In this document: positions 26,480-35,510 of the stretch, in pieces
How positions within the stretch are numbered: the stretch's first letter is position 1
Layout: the number at the start of each line of letters is the position of its first letter
From: CAZHLD01 sp964533185
GTDB lineage: Bacteria > Acidobacteriota > Terriglobia > Acidiferrales > UBA7541
Direction of reading: 5' to 3'
Assembly (NCBI GenBank): GCA_964533185.1
Contig: CAZHLD010000004.1
Coordinates: forward strand, 1-64,000
DNA: 64,000 nucleotides
Position numbers and translations under genes: made by a program
The notes under the pieces: model-generated
The model's input: the letters and a program-made list of their open reading frames with translations, nothing else
Databases searched by the model: none
Told to the model about the DNA's origin: nothing

Positions 26480-27618
26480 GCCGTTTCCACCCGATCGAGG
26501 ATCTCGCCCGGTGTAATCATGTGACCGATGCCGTTGACGCGAACGAGCCGGTCAGACCCGACGATTGGTTCGAGAACGGAGGCATACTGCCCGGTGAGAT
26601 TTTCTTCCACGACAAGAACACGCTTCGAGCCGGCCGCTGCCCGCACAATCTCCCTTTTGGGAACGGGAAACAGCGATTTGATCTGCAGAAATGCCGCGCG
26701 GCGTCCCTCTGCACGCAGTTGCCGAGTTGCGGCGCGGCCCGCGCGAGCTGAGATTCCGTAGCTGACGATCAGCAGGTCCGCATCCTCGCAGGGCTCTTCC
26801 TCAACCAGTACGATTTCCGCGGCATGGGCATCGATCTTTGCCTGCAAGTGGATGAGCAGCTCCAGCACTTCCGGAGCGTTCTTGCGCAGCCGGCCTTCCT
26901 GGTCGTGAACCGAGCCTGTTGCCACGACGCGCGCCCGCCCGCCAACCGCTGCGAAGTTCGGCGGATCCTCCAGACAATCGCAGGCGTAGGTGCGGAAGCG
27001 TGCTGAGTTGTTGCTGAATGGTTTTCTCTCGACCACCACCCGGCGGTTAAGCGAGTCAAGATTCACCGATTCCGAGGTCATTCCGACTTCCTTGTCGGAA
27101 AGCAGGATGACCGGCGTGCGCAGCCGCTCCGACCAGTAGAAGGCGGCTTGCGTGAGCTCGTAGCACTCGCGACAATTGGACGGGGCCAGCACAGGGATTG
27201 TGTAGCTACCCGATGTGCAATACTGCGTTAGCAGAACGTCACCTTGTGCTCCCTGTGTGGCCCCGCCGGTCGAAGGACCCAATCGCTGCACCACGGCAAT
27301 CACTACTGGCGTCTCGGTCATCACCGCGTACTGGACCGTCTCGATCATCAGGCACCAGCCCGGCCCGGAGGTCGCGGTCATCGCCTTTTGCCCTGTGAGC
27401 GAAGCACCCACGCAGTAGGCCAGAGCCGTGATCTCATCAGGAGCCGCAAGAGCCAAACCACCCCGCGCCGGCAGCTCCCCCATCATCGTTTGATAGATCT
27501 CGCTGGAAGGCGTGATCGGGTATCCGCTAAAGAACCGGCAACCGGCGTCCAGTGCTCCCAATGCCACTAGGCGGTTGCCGGTGAGAAGCTCGAGATGTGA
27601 TGCACCATGCATTCCCAT
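26476..27618 (-). CDS. 2-oxoacid:acceptor oxidoreductase alpha subunit
   Basis: This is about 380 residues, with the alpha-subunit signatures GNRLVALGALDAGCRFFSGY, PITPSSEIYQ, ATSGPGWCLMIETV and the C-terminal VEENLTGQYASVL. The ATG at 27618 was chosen because the conserved family start begins there; 72 further in-frame codons upstream have non-coding composition. No clear Shine-Dalgarno is visible, so the start is uncertain. With the fused beta-gamma partner it would form a ferredoxin-reducing 2-oxoacid oxidoreductase of the KorAB type, supplying reduced ferredoxin to the redox genes at 33-38 kb. Confidence 0.83.
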   Translation of the reverse strand: MGMHGASHLELLTGNRLVALGALDAGCRFFSGYPITPSSEIYQTMMGELPARGGLALAAPDEITALAYCVGASLTGQKAMTATSGPGWCLMIETVQYAVMTETPVVIAVVQRLGPSTGGATQGAQGDVLLTQYCTSGSYTIPVLAPSNCRECYELTQAAFYWSERLRTPVILLSDKEVGMTSESVNLDSLNRRVVVERKPFSNNSARFRTYACDCLEDPPNFAAVGGRARVVATGSVHDQEGRLRKNAPEVLELLIHLQAKIDAHAAEIVLVEEEPCEDADLLIVSYGISARAGRAATRQLRAEGRRAAFLQIKSLFPVPKREIVRAAAGSKRVLVVEENLTGQYASVLEPIVGSDRLVRVNGIGHMITPGEILDRVETA

Positions 27619-27940
27619 CCGCCCGGAGGGGAGCACGCGGCACGCCAGGCAGTTGGGACCGCTATCTCGCTGTAAGGGAAAGACCTGTAGCCCCCGGCTC
27701 TTATGCGTGAACTGCCCCGCGTGTGTAAGTTGGCGCAGGCTTGGAAAGAAGGATGAGGGGGTTGGCCCAAGACAGCCCAAGGGGTTGGGCGTAGTGGAAT
27801 TCAACAGCGGTGCAAGTCTCTTGATTTGAATCAAGAACGGGCCGCTCTAGACCTCCTGCGGCTGGCCGATGGATTGCTCGCCCTTAGGGAGGGAGCGCTT
27901 TTCGAGTGTCGGGGCTCCCAGCCGCGCCGGAGGGACGCTT
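27619..27940. promoter_or_regulatory. divergent intergenic region between the korAB-like and YbaK/carbamoyltransferase operons
   Basis: About 320 nt separate two divergently oriented operons, so both promoters should lie here. I see no confident -35/-10 pair or long palindrome. The right-hand side carries a clear ribosome site (CGGAGGGACG at about 27928-27937) for the ATG at 27941. Confidence 0.4.
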
Positions 27941-28420
27941 ATGAAGCCGCTCGTCGTCCTGCGCGACTACCTTGTCCGGCAGTTTCCCCAGGACATACAC
28001 CAACAGGACAACTGCACCTGTGGTGCGGCCAACCATGTGCGGATTCAGTTCTTCCGCGTCGAAGGCCGCCCGGCCGTGGCGGTCTTTCCAGAAGGCATGG
28101 CTGTGGACTGCGAACGTTTGAGCCACGCGCTGGGTTCCCCGCAGGTAGAGCCGCTGCCCGAAGAGGAGCTCGACGCCATCTACGCGGACACAGAGCTCGG
28201 CCATATGCAGCCGTTCGAGAGCCCGTTTGGATTCGGCGTCTATCTCGACGCCAGCCTGCTCTCTCAGAAAGAGCTGGTCTTCTGCCCGCGGATGTTCTTC
28301 GGCCAGGCGGCCCGGGAGTGTTTCTGTGCGCCGCTCCTGGATTTCCTGAATCTGACCCATGCCCAGGTCGTTCCCCTCACCTTTATGGCGCCGGCGGCCG
28401 CTGACGCTTGGGCTGTGTAG
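27941..28420 (+). CDS. YbaK-domain protein (aminoacyl-tRNA deacylase-like)
   Basis: This 159-residue protein begins at ATG 27941 after a GGAGG-type ribosome site. It has the YbaK/prolyl-tRNA editing-domain pattern: VAVFPEGMAVDCERLSHALG, a PLPEEELDAIYADTELG segment, PFGFGVYLDASL and KELVFCPRMFFGQ. It also has an unusual cysteine pair near the N-terminus (NCTCGAANH) that typical YbaK lacks. The family deacylates mischarged tRNA. Here, at the head of a carbamoyl-phosphate operon, it may act on a free aminoacyl compound or be a stress-linked editor. It ends 23 nt before the next start. Confidence 0.65.
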   Translation: MKPLVVLRDYLVRQFPQDIHQQDNCTCGAANHVRIQFFRVEGRPAVAVFPEGMAVDCERLSHALGSPQVEPLPEEELDAIYADTELGHMQPFESPFGFGVYLDASLLSQKELVFCPRMFFGQAARECFCAPLLDFLNLTHAQVVPLTFMAPAAADAWAV

Positions 28421-28443
28421 GGCAACTCCAGAGGAGGCTTCCG

Positions 28444-29775
28444 ATGAAACGTCGCATAGTGATCCTGGGCGCGGCGGGCCGTGACTTCCACAACTTCAAC
28501 GTCTGCTTCCGTGACTCGGAGCACGACCACGTCGTGGCCTTCACTGCGACGCAGATTCCCGACATCACCGGGCGGCGTTACCCGCCGGAATTGGCCGGCG
28601 CCCGCTATCCAGATGGGATTCCGATCATGCCCGAAGAAAGCCTCGAGCAAGTGATCCGCGAGCAGGCCGTGAACACGGTGGTTTTCTCCTATAGCGATGT
28701 CTCGCACGCCCACGTGATGCACCTGGCGTCGCGGGCCGTAGCGGCAGGGGCCGACTTCCTGCTTCTCGGGGCGGACAGCACGATGCTCGACGCTCGCGTG
28801 CCGGTCGTCTCCGTGTGTGCGGTGCGGACGGGATGTGGCAAGAGCCCGGTGTCCCGCCGCGTGACACAGGCGCTAAAGGAACAGGGCCTGCGCGTGGCTG
28901 TGGTGCGTCACCCGATGCCCTATGGGGACTTGCTGTTCGAGCGGGTCCAGCGGTTTGCATCTTTGGAGGACCTAGAGCGGCAGCGCTGCACGGTGGAGGA
29001 GCGCGAAGAGTACGAACCACACATCGCGATGGGTACGGTCGTCTTTGCCGGCGTGGATTATGAAGCGATTCTTGAGCGCGCGGAGAAAGAGGCGGACGTC
29101 ATTGTCTGGGACGGCGGGAACAACGATACGCCGTTCCTGCGGTCCGACCTGGAGATTGTCGTTGCCGATCCGCTGCGGCCCGGGCACGAGGTGATGTACT
29201 ACCCGGGTGAAGTCAACCTGCGACGTGCCCACGTTGTGGTGATCAACAAGGTGGATACGGCGCCGGAGTCAGCGATTGAAACCGTGCGCCGCAACGTCCG
29301 CGAGCTGAACTCCAGGGCACAAATCATCGAAGCGGCTTCGAGAGTGTACGTGGATGAGCCCTTGCAGTTGAGCGGGAGCAAAGTCCTTGTCGTGGAAGAT
29401 GGCCCCACGCTGACCCACGGCGAAATGAGCTTCGGCGCGGGAGTGGTCGCGGCCCAGCGTTACGGTGCTGAACTGGTTGATCCCCGGCCCTACGCGGTCG
29501 GCAGCCTGCGAGAGGTCTTCGCCAAATATGCTCACATCGGACCGCTGCTGCCGGCCATGGGCTATAGCGAACACCAGCTCGCGGAGCTCGAGGCCACGAT
29601 TCGGGAGACGCCGTGCGACCTGGTACTGGTGGCCACGCCGATTGATCTGGGGCGCATCATCGTCATCCCGCGGCCCACCGTGCGCGTGCGGTATGAGATC
29701 GAAGAGCGCAGCCGGCTCACGATCGGCGAAGTGATCCGGGAATTCGTGCACAGCCGCGTCGGAGTACCCGCGTAG
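28444..29775 (+). CDS. cyclic 2,3-diphosphoglycerate synthetase-like GTPase
   Basis: The 443-residue protein starts at ATG 28444 after AGAGGAGG. It has an N-terminal Rossmann-like half (RIVILGAAGRDFHNFNVCFR), a P-loop variant RTGCGKSPVSR (about 128), a Walker-B-like VIVWDGGNNDTPF and an NKVD base-recognition motif (about 268). This matches proteins annotated as cyclic 2,3-diphosphoglycerate synthetase or related P-loop GTPases. Such genes often sit beside carbamoyltransferase and carbamate kinase genes, as here. Its reaction in this operon is unknown: it may make a ligase-type product or act as a GTP-dependent regulator. Confidence 0.75.
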   Translation: MKRRIVILGAAGRDFHNFNVCFRDSEHDHVVAFTATQIPDITGRRYPPELAGARYPDGIPIMPEESLEQVIREQAVNTVVFSYSDVSHAHVMHLASRAVAAGADFLLLGADSTMLDARVPVVSVCAVRTGCGKSPVSRRVTQALKEQGLRVAVVRHPMPYGDLLFERVQRFASLEDLERQRCTVEEREEYEPHIAMGTVVFAGVDYEAILERAEKEADVIVWDGGNNDTPFLRSDLEIVVADPLRPGHEVMYYPGEVNLRRAHVVVINKVDTAPESAIETVRRNVRELNSRAQIIEAASRVYVDEPLQLSGSKVLVVEDGPTLTHGEMSFGAGVVAAQRYGAELVDPRPYAVGSLREVFAKYAHIGPLLPAMGYSEHQLAELEATIRETPCDLVLVATPIDLGRIIVIPRPTVRVRYEIEERSRLTIGEVIREFVHSRVGVPA

Positions 29776-29793
29776 CTAGACGGAGGCGAACCC

Positions 29794-30780
29794 ATGCGCC
29801 GAACCTATTCCACGCTCGTTTCTCATTGGCACTTGCGCCCTTGTGCCGGGCATGTGAAACGCGACTTTCTTTCGCTCCACGATCTGACGCCCGATGAGTT
29901 CGAGGGCCTGCTCGACCTAGCGGCGGAGGTGAAGCGTCGTCCGGAAGCATTCCGTCACGCGCTCGAGGGCAAGGCGCTGGCCATTGTCTTTGAAAAGCCG
30001 TCGCTGAGGACGCGCATTTCGTTCGAGGTGGGCATGGCGCAGCTCGGCGGCCAGGCGGTGTACCTCGGCCCGGCGGATGTGGGCCTTGGCACGCGCGAGA
30101 CCGTCACCGATGTGGCGCGCAACCTCGCGCGGTGGGTGAACGCGGTCGCCGTGCGCACCTTCGGCCACAGCATCCTCGATGAGATGGCGCGCGAAGCGCA
30201 CATCCCGGTCATCAACGCGCTGTCGGACCTGCTCCATCCCTGCCAGGCGGTCGCCGACTTGCTCACCCTCCGCGAGCACAAGGGCACGCTGAAAGGCCTG
30301 CGCATGGCCTACCTCGGCGATGGTAACAACGTGGCGCACGCGCTGCTCCAGGCCGCGGCCAAGGCGGGCCTTCACCTCGTCGTGGCCTCGCCGCGAGGCT
30401 ATGAACCGAAAGCCTCGATTTTCGCTGAAGCCCGTGAAGATGCCAGAGCGACCGGCGCCCAGTTACTTGTGGTCGAAGACCCGGCAGATGCCGTCGAACG
30501 CGCCGACGCTGTGTACACGGACGTCTGGACGAGCATGGGACAGGAGGCGGAGGCCGCCGCGCGGCGCGCCATCTTCAGCCGGTATCAAGTGAACCGTTAC
30601 CGCCTGGCGCGGGCGAAGCCCGATGCAGTCTTCCTGCACTGCCTGCCGGCGCATCGCGGCGAGGAAGTAACCAGCGAGGTGCTCGACGGCCCGCGTTCGA
30701 TTGTGCTCGACCAGGCCGAGAACCGGCTCCACCTGGCCAAGGCCGTGCTGCTCGCCTTGCTGGGAGAGGGGCACGCATGA
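29794..30780 (+). CDS. ornithine carbamoyltransferase, probably catabolic
   Basis: The 328-residue product has the complete active-site set: SLRTRISFEVG (about 70), HPCQAVADLL (about 148) and HCLPAHRGEEV (about 282, the ornithine-specific loop). A ribosome site (ACGGAGGCG) precedes ATG 29794. The carbamate kinase start overlaps its stop, which points to breakdown of citrulline or a related ureido compound to carbamoyl phosphate, not arginine synthesis. It is clearly distinct from YgeW at 20485-21459. Whether the substrate is citrulline cannot be told from sequence. Confidence 0.88.
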   Translation: MRRTYSTLVSHWHLRPCAGHVKRDFLSLHDLTPDEFEGLLDLAAEVKRRPEAFRHALEGKALAIVFEKPSLRTRISFEVGMAQLGGQAVYLGPADVGLGTRETVTDVARNLARWVNAVAVRTFGHSILDEMAREAHIPVINALSDLLHPCQAVADLLTLREHKGTLKGLRMAYLGDGNNVAHALLQAAAKAGLHLVVASPRGYEPKASIFAEAREDARATGAQLLVVEDPADAVERADAVYTDVWTSMGQEAEAAARRAIFSRYQVNRYRLARAKPDAVFLHCLPAHRGEEVTSEVLDGPRSIVLDQAENRLHLAKAVLLALLGEGHA

Positions 30781-31754
30781 AGCCCATCGCGATCATTGCG
30801 ATTGGAGGCAACTCGCTCGCACGTCCGGGTGAGCGGGGTACGTTTGAAGAACAGCAGAGCAACGCCGTCGAGACTTGCGAGGGAATCGCCGACGTGATCC
30901 AGGCGGGATATCGCGTCGTGATAACCCACGGCAATGGCCCTCAGGTCGGCAGAGCCCTGCTCCGCGGGGAGCTGTCCGAACCAAACCTGCCGGCATTGCG
31001 ATTGGATGAGTGCGATGCGGAAACCGAAGGTAGCATCGGCTACCTGCTCGAGCAGACGCTGGGAAACGTGCTAGCCGCGCGCGGCATCGATGCGAGCGTC
31101 GCCAGTCTCATTACGCAGGTGGTCGTAGACCCCAACGACGCCGCATTTGGCACGCCCACCAAGCCCATCGGGCCATTCTATCGCTTCGAGGAAGCCCTTG
31201 AGCGCAAGCGCAAGCTCGGCTGGGAGATGGTGGAAGACTCCGGGCGCGGCTGGCGGCGTGTGGTGCCGTCGCCGCGGCCACTGGAGGTTCTGGAGCTGCC
31301 GGCCATCCGCGCGGGGCTCGCCGCTGGAGTGATTGTGATTGCCGCGGGAGGAGGCGGGATTCCCGTTGTGCGACGCGAAGGCCGCCTCGTCGGGATTGAA
31401 GCCGTCATTGACAAGGACCGAGTCTCGGCCCTGCTGGCGCGAAACCTCGAAGCGCACCTGCTGCTTTTCTCGACGGGCGTTGAGCAGGTTTACTGGCACT
31501 ACGGGCGGCCCGACCAGCGTCCCCTCGACGCTCTCACGCGGGAAGAAGCGCAACGTTTCCTTCACGAGGGTGAATTCCCGGCCGGCAGCATGGGGCCGAA
31601 GATCGAGGCGGCGCTTGAATTTCTCGGGGCGGGCGGCCACCGCGCCATCATCACGTTGCCGGAGAAAATGAAAAGCGCACTTCGCGGCGAGGCGGGGACT
31701 GAAATTCTGGCGCCGGTAGCGGTGGCGGGCAGTGAGCGGGTCGGCGTGCGCTAG
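30777..31754 (+). CDS. arcC: carbamate kinase (second of two)
   Basis: This 325-residue carbamate kinase has IAIGGNSLARPG, THGNGPQVGRALLR, PTKPIGPFYR, RRVVPSPRPLEVL, AAGGGGIPVV and EFPAGSMGPKIEAAL. Its ATG overlaps the carbamoyltransferase stop by 4 nt (ATGA), so translation is probably coupled. It makes ATP from carbamoyl phosphate. A second enzyme of this type only 7 kb from the first suggests that each operon carries its own kinase. Confidence 0.93.
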   Translation: MKPIAIIAIGGNSLARPGERGTFEEQQSNAVETCEGIADVIQAGYRVVITHGNGPQVGRALLRGELSEPNLPALRLDECDAETEGSIGYLLEQTLGNVLAARGIDASVASLITQVVVDPNDAAFGTPTKPIGPFYRFEEALERKRKLGWEMVEDSGRGWRRVVPSPRPLEVLELPAIRAGLAAGVIVIAAGGGGIPVVRREGRLVGIEAVIDKDRVSALLARNLEAHLLLFSTGVEQVYWHYGRPDQRPLDALTREEAQRFLHEGEFPAGSMGPKIEAALEFLGAGGHRAIITLPEKMKSALRGEAGTEILAPVAVAGSERVGVR

Positions 31755-31774
31755 GCCCGCCGGGGGAGGTGACC

Positions 31775-32218
31775 ATGTACGCGCAGCGGCTGGTTCAGTT
31801 GATTGAAACACACTCGGAGGAACTGGCGCGCGGCTTGATGGAAAAACTCGCGCACTCCGAGAAGGCCAACGAATTGCGAAAGGTACCCACGGCCGAGCTG
31901 CAGCAGCGCGTGTATGAGGTGTATCGGAACTTGGGCGACTGGCTGCTGACCAAGACCGAGGCCGATATTGAGCACCGCTACAGGGACATCGGCGCGCGCC
32001 GCGCCGCACAAGGCGTTGCGCTGAGCCACGTGCTGTTTGCCCTGATGGCAGTGAAGGAACACCTGTGGTCCTACCTGCGCTTTGCGGGCTTGGTCGATCG
32101 CCACGTCGAGTTGTTCCAGGAGCTTGAGCTGTTCGAAATGGTGGACCGATTTTTCGACCGCGCCGCATACTACCTGGCCCGCGGCTACGAGCAGGCCGTG
32201 AAAACCCGGGCCGCCTGA
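31775..32218 (+). CDS. RsbRD-like helical sensor protein
   Basis: The 147-residue all-helical protein starts at ATG 31775 behind a strong GGGGGAGG ribosome site; a GTG at 31769 is an alternative. It resembles the N-terminal domain of RsbT co-antagonists (RsbRD_N). It opens YAQRLVQLIETHSEELARGL and continues with DWLLTKTEADIEHRYRDIG, a region often seen in small stand-alone globin-like sensors. No enzymatic motif is present. Placed last in the operon, 20 nt after carbamate kinase, it may sense a condition for stress signalling. This is inference. Confidence 0.65.
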   Translation: MYAQRLVQLIETHSEELARGLMEKLAHSEKANELRKVPTAELQQRVYEVYRNLGDWLLTKTEADIEHRYRDIGARRAAQGVALSHVLFALMAVKEHLWSYLRFAGLVDRHVELFQELELFEMVDRFFDRAAYYLARGYEQAVKTRAA

Positions 32219-32793
32219 CTGCCCGGGCTGGGACCTAACACGAGCATGTAGCAGCGCAGCGTGCTTTGCCATTCTTGTTCACTTGAGATTCTCGGACGCT
32301 TCATCCCTGGCACGATTCTTCGCGAATACACTTTTGCGTGCGACTTGAGCACCTCTGAGATCAACTGAACCCATCTGAGAGGCTATGGTCTAGAGACTTG
32401 GGTTCACGCATTGCTAGATCACTTCGCTGCCCGTAGTAGACATCCGCCGCAGTCACATTGACCCCCTTTGTTGGCCGCGCAGCCTAGCGCGGGCTGGGGG
32501 TGAACCGAAGGCCTAAACTGTAGCTTCCTGAGGTTCGCCCATTGCTTTCATGCCTACTGAAACGCAACACGAATCGTCATAGAAGGGAAAGTACCCAAAG
32601 GAAGCGATAGAAATGGGCCATAACTCGCAGCGGTCGCGGTAATTTGGCGCCTACCGAGGCGTTAGACTCCTCGAAAGGGACAAGAAGACCATCTTCTAGG
32701 GTAAGTGGCAGCCCTAATCGCTGAGAATTGCATCAGTTGGGGTCCGGCCAGTTGGCATGGCGGTTGCTCGACCATGCGCGGAGGATTGTAGCA
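32219..32793. other. 575-nt gap without a gene
   Basis: No supported reading frame is present on either strand. The stretch separates the carbamoyl-phosphate operon from the iron-sulfur flavoprotein operon and probably holds the promoter of the latter. I saw no clear hairpin followed by a T-tract and no convincing promoter boxes. Base composition is lower in GC than the flanking genes. Confidence 0.5.
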
Positions 32794-33003
32794 ATGACGC
32801 GTTTTAGGGAGGAGCCTGGGCGTCACTTTGTGGCGGGATTCTTCCTGTGCCCGGTGACCAAGCGCGAGGTGCCCCTCGAGACATTGGTGCCCGGGCCCTG
32901 GGTGGAGTGGCCGGTCACGCTGCAGTGTCCGGATTGCCACAACGAGCACCAGGTTCAGTACGAAGACATCTTGCACAGAGAGCCCGCATTCGGTCACGAG
33001 TGA
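32794..33003 (+). CDS. small zinc-ribbon-like protein
   Basis: This 69-residue protein begins at ATG 32794 with weak upstream purines. It has one Cys early (FLCPVTKREV) and a CPDCHNEH knuckle near residue 50, so it could bind one metal with Cys and His ligands. The composition otherwise looks like a folded small protein and its codon use matches its neighbours. It lies 86 nt before the NuoE-like gene on the same strand. No function is recognised; it may be a metal or iron-sulfur accessory factor. Confidence 0.5.
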   Translation: MTRFREEPGRHFVAGFFLCPVTKREVPLETLVPGPWVEWPVTLQCPDCHNEHQVQYEDILHREPAFGHE

Positions 33004-33089
33004 CGAAGAGGCTGGACCAACGTCCAGCTTGTACCGGGGAGGGGTACGTTCGCCTCCCGTCCAATCCTGAGCCAGCGCCGGATGTGCCC

Positions 33090-33590
33090 ATGGCCTCCAT
33101 GGTAACCGAGCAAGCTGAAAAGATCCTGGGACAGTTCGAAGATGCCCGCGCGAGCCTAATCCCCATTCTCCAGGAAATCCAGGCCACCTATTACTACCTG
33201 CCGGAGGAGATGTTGCGGCAGGTTGCCCGAAAACTGCGGATTCCCGTGACTGATGTCTACCAAGTTGCCAGCTTCTACCGGTCATTCAGTCTGAAGCCGC
33301 GTGGAAAGCACCTGGTCCAGGTGTGCCTGGGAACGGCATGCCATGTCCGGGGCGCACAGCGGATCATGGACCGGGTCGAGATTGAGGCAGGGACGTCGGC
33401 GGGAGGCACCAGCGCCGACCGGGAGTTCACCGTCGCGCCGGTCCGGTGTGTGGGGTGCTGCGCGCTCGCCCCGGTGGTGCGAGTGGATCGCGATACCTAC
33501 GCGCACATGGAGCAAGGCAAAGTGCGGGGCACTCTGAATCGGTACCGCCCACGAGGCGCCACGAAGCGCCAGGTGGTGCACGATGACTGA
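33090..33590 (+). CDS. NuoE/HndA-like [2Fe-2S] subunit
   Basis: This 166-residue thioredoxin-fold ferredoxin has the four cluster Cys in the family pattern: CLGTAC (about 78-83) and CVGCC (about 120-124). It also has the helical N-terminus common to complex-I 24-kDa subunits (LIPILQEIQATYYYLPEEML). The ATG at 33090 was chosen because it lies just before the conserved helices; 33099 is equally possible. It passes electrons to or from the flavin subunit. The gene overlaps the NuoF-like gene by 8 nt, so translation is probably coupled. Confidence 0.88.
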   Translation: MASMVTEQAEKILGQFEDARASLIPILQEIQATYYYLPEEMLRQVARKLRIPVTDVYQVASFYRSFSLKPRGKHLVQVCLGTACHVRGAQRIMDRVEIEAGTSAGGTSADREFTVAPVRCVGCCALAPVVRVDRDTYAHMEQGKVRGTLNRYRPRGATKRQVVHDD

Positions 33591-35502
33591 AGACGTCGAG
33601 CGTATTCGAACGAGCGAGGACCTGGACCGGGCCGCCGTTCGCGGCCGGGCGACTCTCTACCCCGACCGGCCGAAGGTCATCGTCGGAATGGCGACGTGCG
33701 GGCAGGCAGCCGGAGCGCGCGAAGTCCTGGAGGCCGCACAGGAAGAAGCGGAGAAGAGCGGCCATACCATCCAGGTTAGCCAGACGGGTTGCATCGGCTG
33801 GTGCTGCCAGGAGCCGCTCCTCGACGTGTGGCTGCCGGGAACGGGAAGGATCACCTACGGGCGTATCAAGCCGGGGAGAGCGCGCCAGATCCTTCGCGCG
33901 CTGCCCGACGATCTCAAGCTGGAATGGGCACTCGCCTGGATGCCTGGTGACGACAACACGCTGACCGGTGCGTGGACCAAGTACACAGCCAATGGCGCTG
34001 GCAAGCTCAGCGGAATTCCGGTCTATCGAGACGTGCCCATGTTCAAGCACCAGTTGCGCATTGTTGCGCGCAATTGCGGCTTGATTGATCCTTCAAACTT
34101 GGACGAGTACATCGCGCGCGGAGGCTACCAAGCCTTGTACCAGGTATTGCGGGAGATGCAGCCCGAGCAAGTCGTTGAGCAAGTGATCCGCTCCAGTTTG
34201 CGCGGTCGGGGCGGCGCGGGCTTTCCCACTGGCAAGAAGTGGGAACTGCTGCGCAGACAATCGGCCGGAACCAAAAACATCATCTGCAACGGCGACGAAG
34301 GAGATCCGGGCGCATATATGGACCGCACGGAGCTGGAAAGCGATCCGCACTCGGTCCTGGAAGGAATGATGATCGGCGGCTACGCGATGGGAGCTGCCGA
34401 GGGATTCATCTACGTCCGTGAAGAGTATCCGCTGGCCGTGCAGCGCATGCACGAGGCCATCGCCCAGGCTGAAGCGAGGGGACTTCTGGGTCAAAATCTG
34501 TTTGACTCAGGCTTTGACTTTCACATCCGTGTGGTAAAGGGAGCTGGCGCGTTCGTTTGTGGAGAGGAAACGGCCCTGATCCGATCGATCGAAGGGCGCG
34601 TTGGTGAGCCACAGCAAAGGCCGCCGTATCCGGTGCAGCAAGGCCTGTGGGGCCAGCCCACGGTTATCAACAACGTGGAGACCTGGGCCAACATCCCCGT
34701 GATTCTGATGCGCGGCGGCGATTGGTATGCGTCCATTGGGACGCCAACGAGCAAGGGCACCAAGACCTTCTGCCTGGTTGGGGCCGTGCAGAACACGGGG
34801 TTGATCGAAGTTCCTATGGGCATAACCCTGCGGGAAATCGTGTACGAAATTGGAGGCGGCATTCCCGGGGACCGCAAGTGCAAGGCCATCCAGACCGGCG
34901 GGCCTTCGGGCGGCTGCGTGCCGGCTGACAAATTCGATCTGCCAGTGGACTACGAGAGTCTTTCTGCGGTCGGTTCGATCATGGGCTCGGGCGGAATGAT
35001 TGTGATGGACGAGCAATCCTGCATGGTGGACATCGCAAAGTTCTTCCTGGGCTTTCTCGAAGACGAGAGCTGCGGGAAGTGCTTTACGTGCCGGGTGGGG
35101 ACGCAACGACTGAAGCAGATTGTCGCGCGGATTTCGGAAGGCAAAGGACGCGAAGAGGACCTGCAGCTTCTCGACGACCTGAGCTGGCTGGTGAAGGAAT
35201 CCTCGCTGTGCGGGTTGGGACAAACCGCTCCGAACCCCGTGCTTTCGACGCTGCGCTATTTCCGCGATGAATACATCGCGCATATCGTTGAGCACCGCTG
35301 CCCGGCGAAGGTCTGCCGCGAGCTGATCACGTTCACGATTGATCCGGTGACGTGCAACGGCTGCGGCGCCTGTGTGCAGGTGTGCAGTGGGAAGGCGATC
35401 CTGGGGGAGAAGAACAAGCTGCACACCATCGAACAAGCGCGCTGCACGAAATGCGGAGCGTGCCTAGAAAGCTGCAAGTTCGATGCCGTGCTTGTGAATT
35501 AG
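33583..35502 (+). CDS. NuoF/HndC-like NAD(P)H-binding flavoprotein with extra ferredoxin domains
   Basis: The 639-residue protein has four parts. An N-terminal [2Fe-2S] thioredoxin-like domain carries CGQ (about 39) and CIGWCC (about 69). An FMN/NAD domain has GRGGAGFPTGKKWE (about 209), NGDEGDPGAYMDR and CGEETALIRSIEG. An SLBB part is followed by the NuoF [4Fe-4S] site CGKCFTCRVG (about 497) with SLCGLG. The C-terminus is a two-cluster ferredoxin (CNGCGACVQVC about 590, CTKCGACLESC about 621). This architecture is shared with HydB/HndC of bifurcating hydrogenases and BfuABC-type enzymes. Here no hydrogenase gene follows. Confidence 0.9.
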   Translation: MTEDVERIRTSEDLDRAAVRGRATLYPDRPKVIVGMATCGQAAGAREVLEAAQEEAEKSGHTIQVSQTGCIGWCCQEPLLDVWLPGTGRITYGRIKPGRARQILRALPDDLKLEWALAWMPGDDNTLTGAWTKYTANGAGKLSGIPVYRDVPMFKHQLRIVARNCGLIDPSNLDEYIARGGYQALYQVLREMQPEQVVEQVIRSSLRGRGGAGFPTGKKWELLRRQSAGTKNIICNGDEGDPGAYMDRTELESDPHSVLEGMMIGGYAMGAAEGFIYVREEYPLAVQRMHEAIAQAEARGLLGQNLFDSGFDFHIRVVKGAGAFVCGEETALIRSIEGRVGEPQQRPPYPVQQGLWGQPTVINNVETWANIPVILMRGGDWYASIGTPTSKGTKTFCLVGAVQNTGLIEVPMGITLREIVYEIGGGIPGDRKCKAIQTGGPSGGCVPADKFDLPVDYESLSAVGSIMGSGGMIVMDEQSCMVDIAKFFLGFLEDESCGKCFTCRVGTQRLKQIVARISEGKGREEDLQLLDDLSWLVKESSLCGLGQTAPNPVLSTLRYFRDEYIAHIVEHRCPAKVCRELITFTIDPVTCNGCGACVQVCSGKAILGEKNKLHTIEQARCTKCGACLESCKFDAVLVN

Positions 35503-35510
35503 GAGCAGCC

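Noticed and set aside
29794..30780. Calling this gene argF of arginine synthesis
   Set aside because: No arginine synthesis gene is nearby, and it is coupled to carbamate kinase. A catabolic role is more likely.
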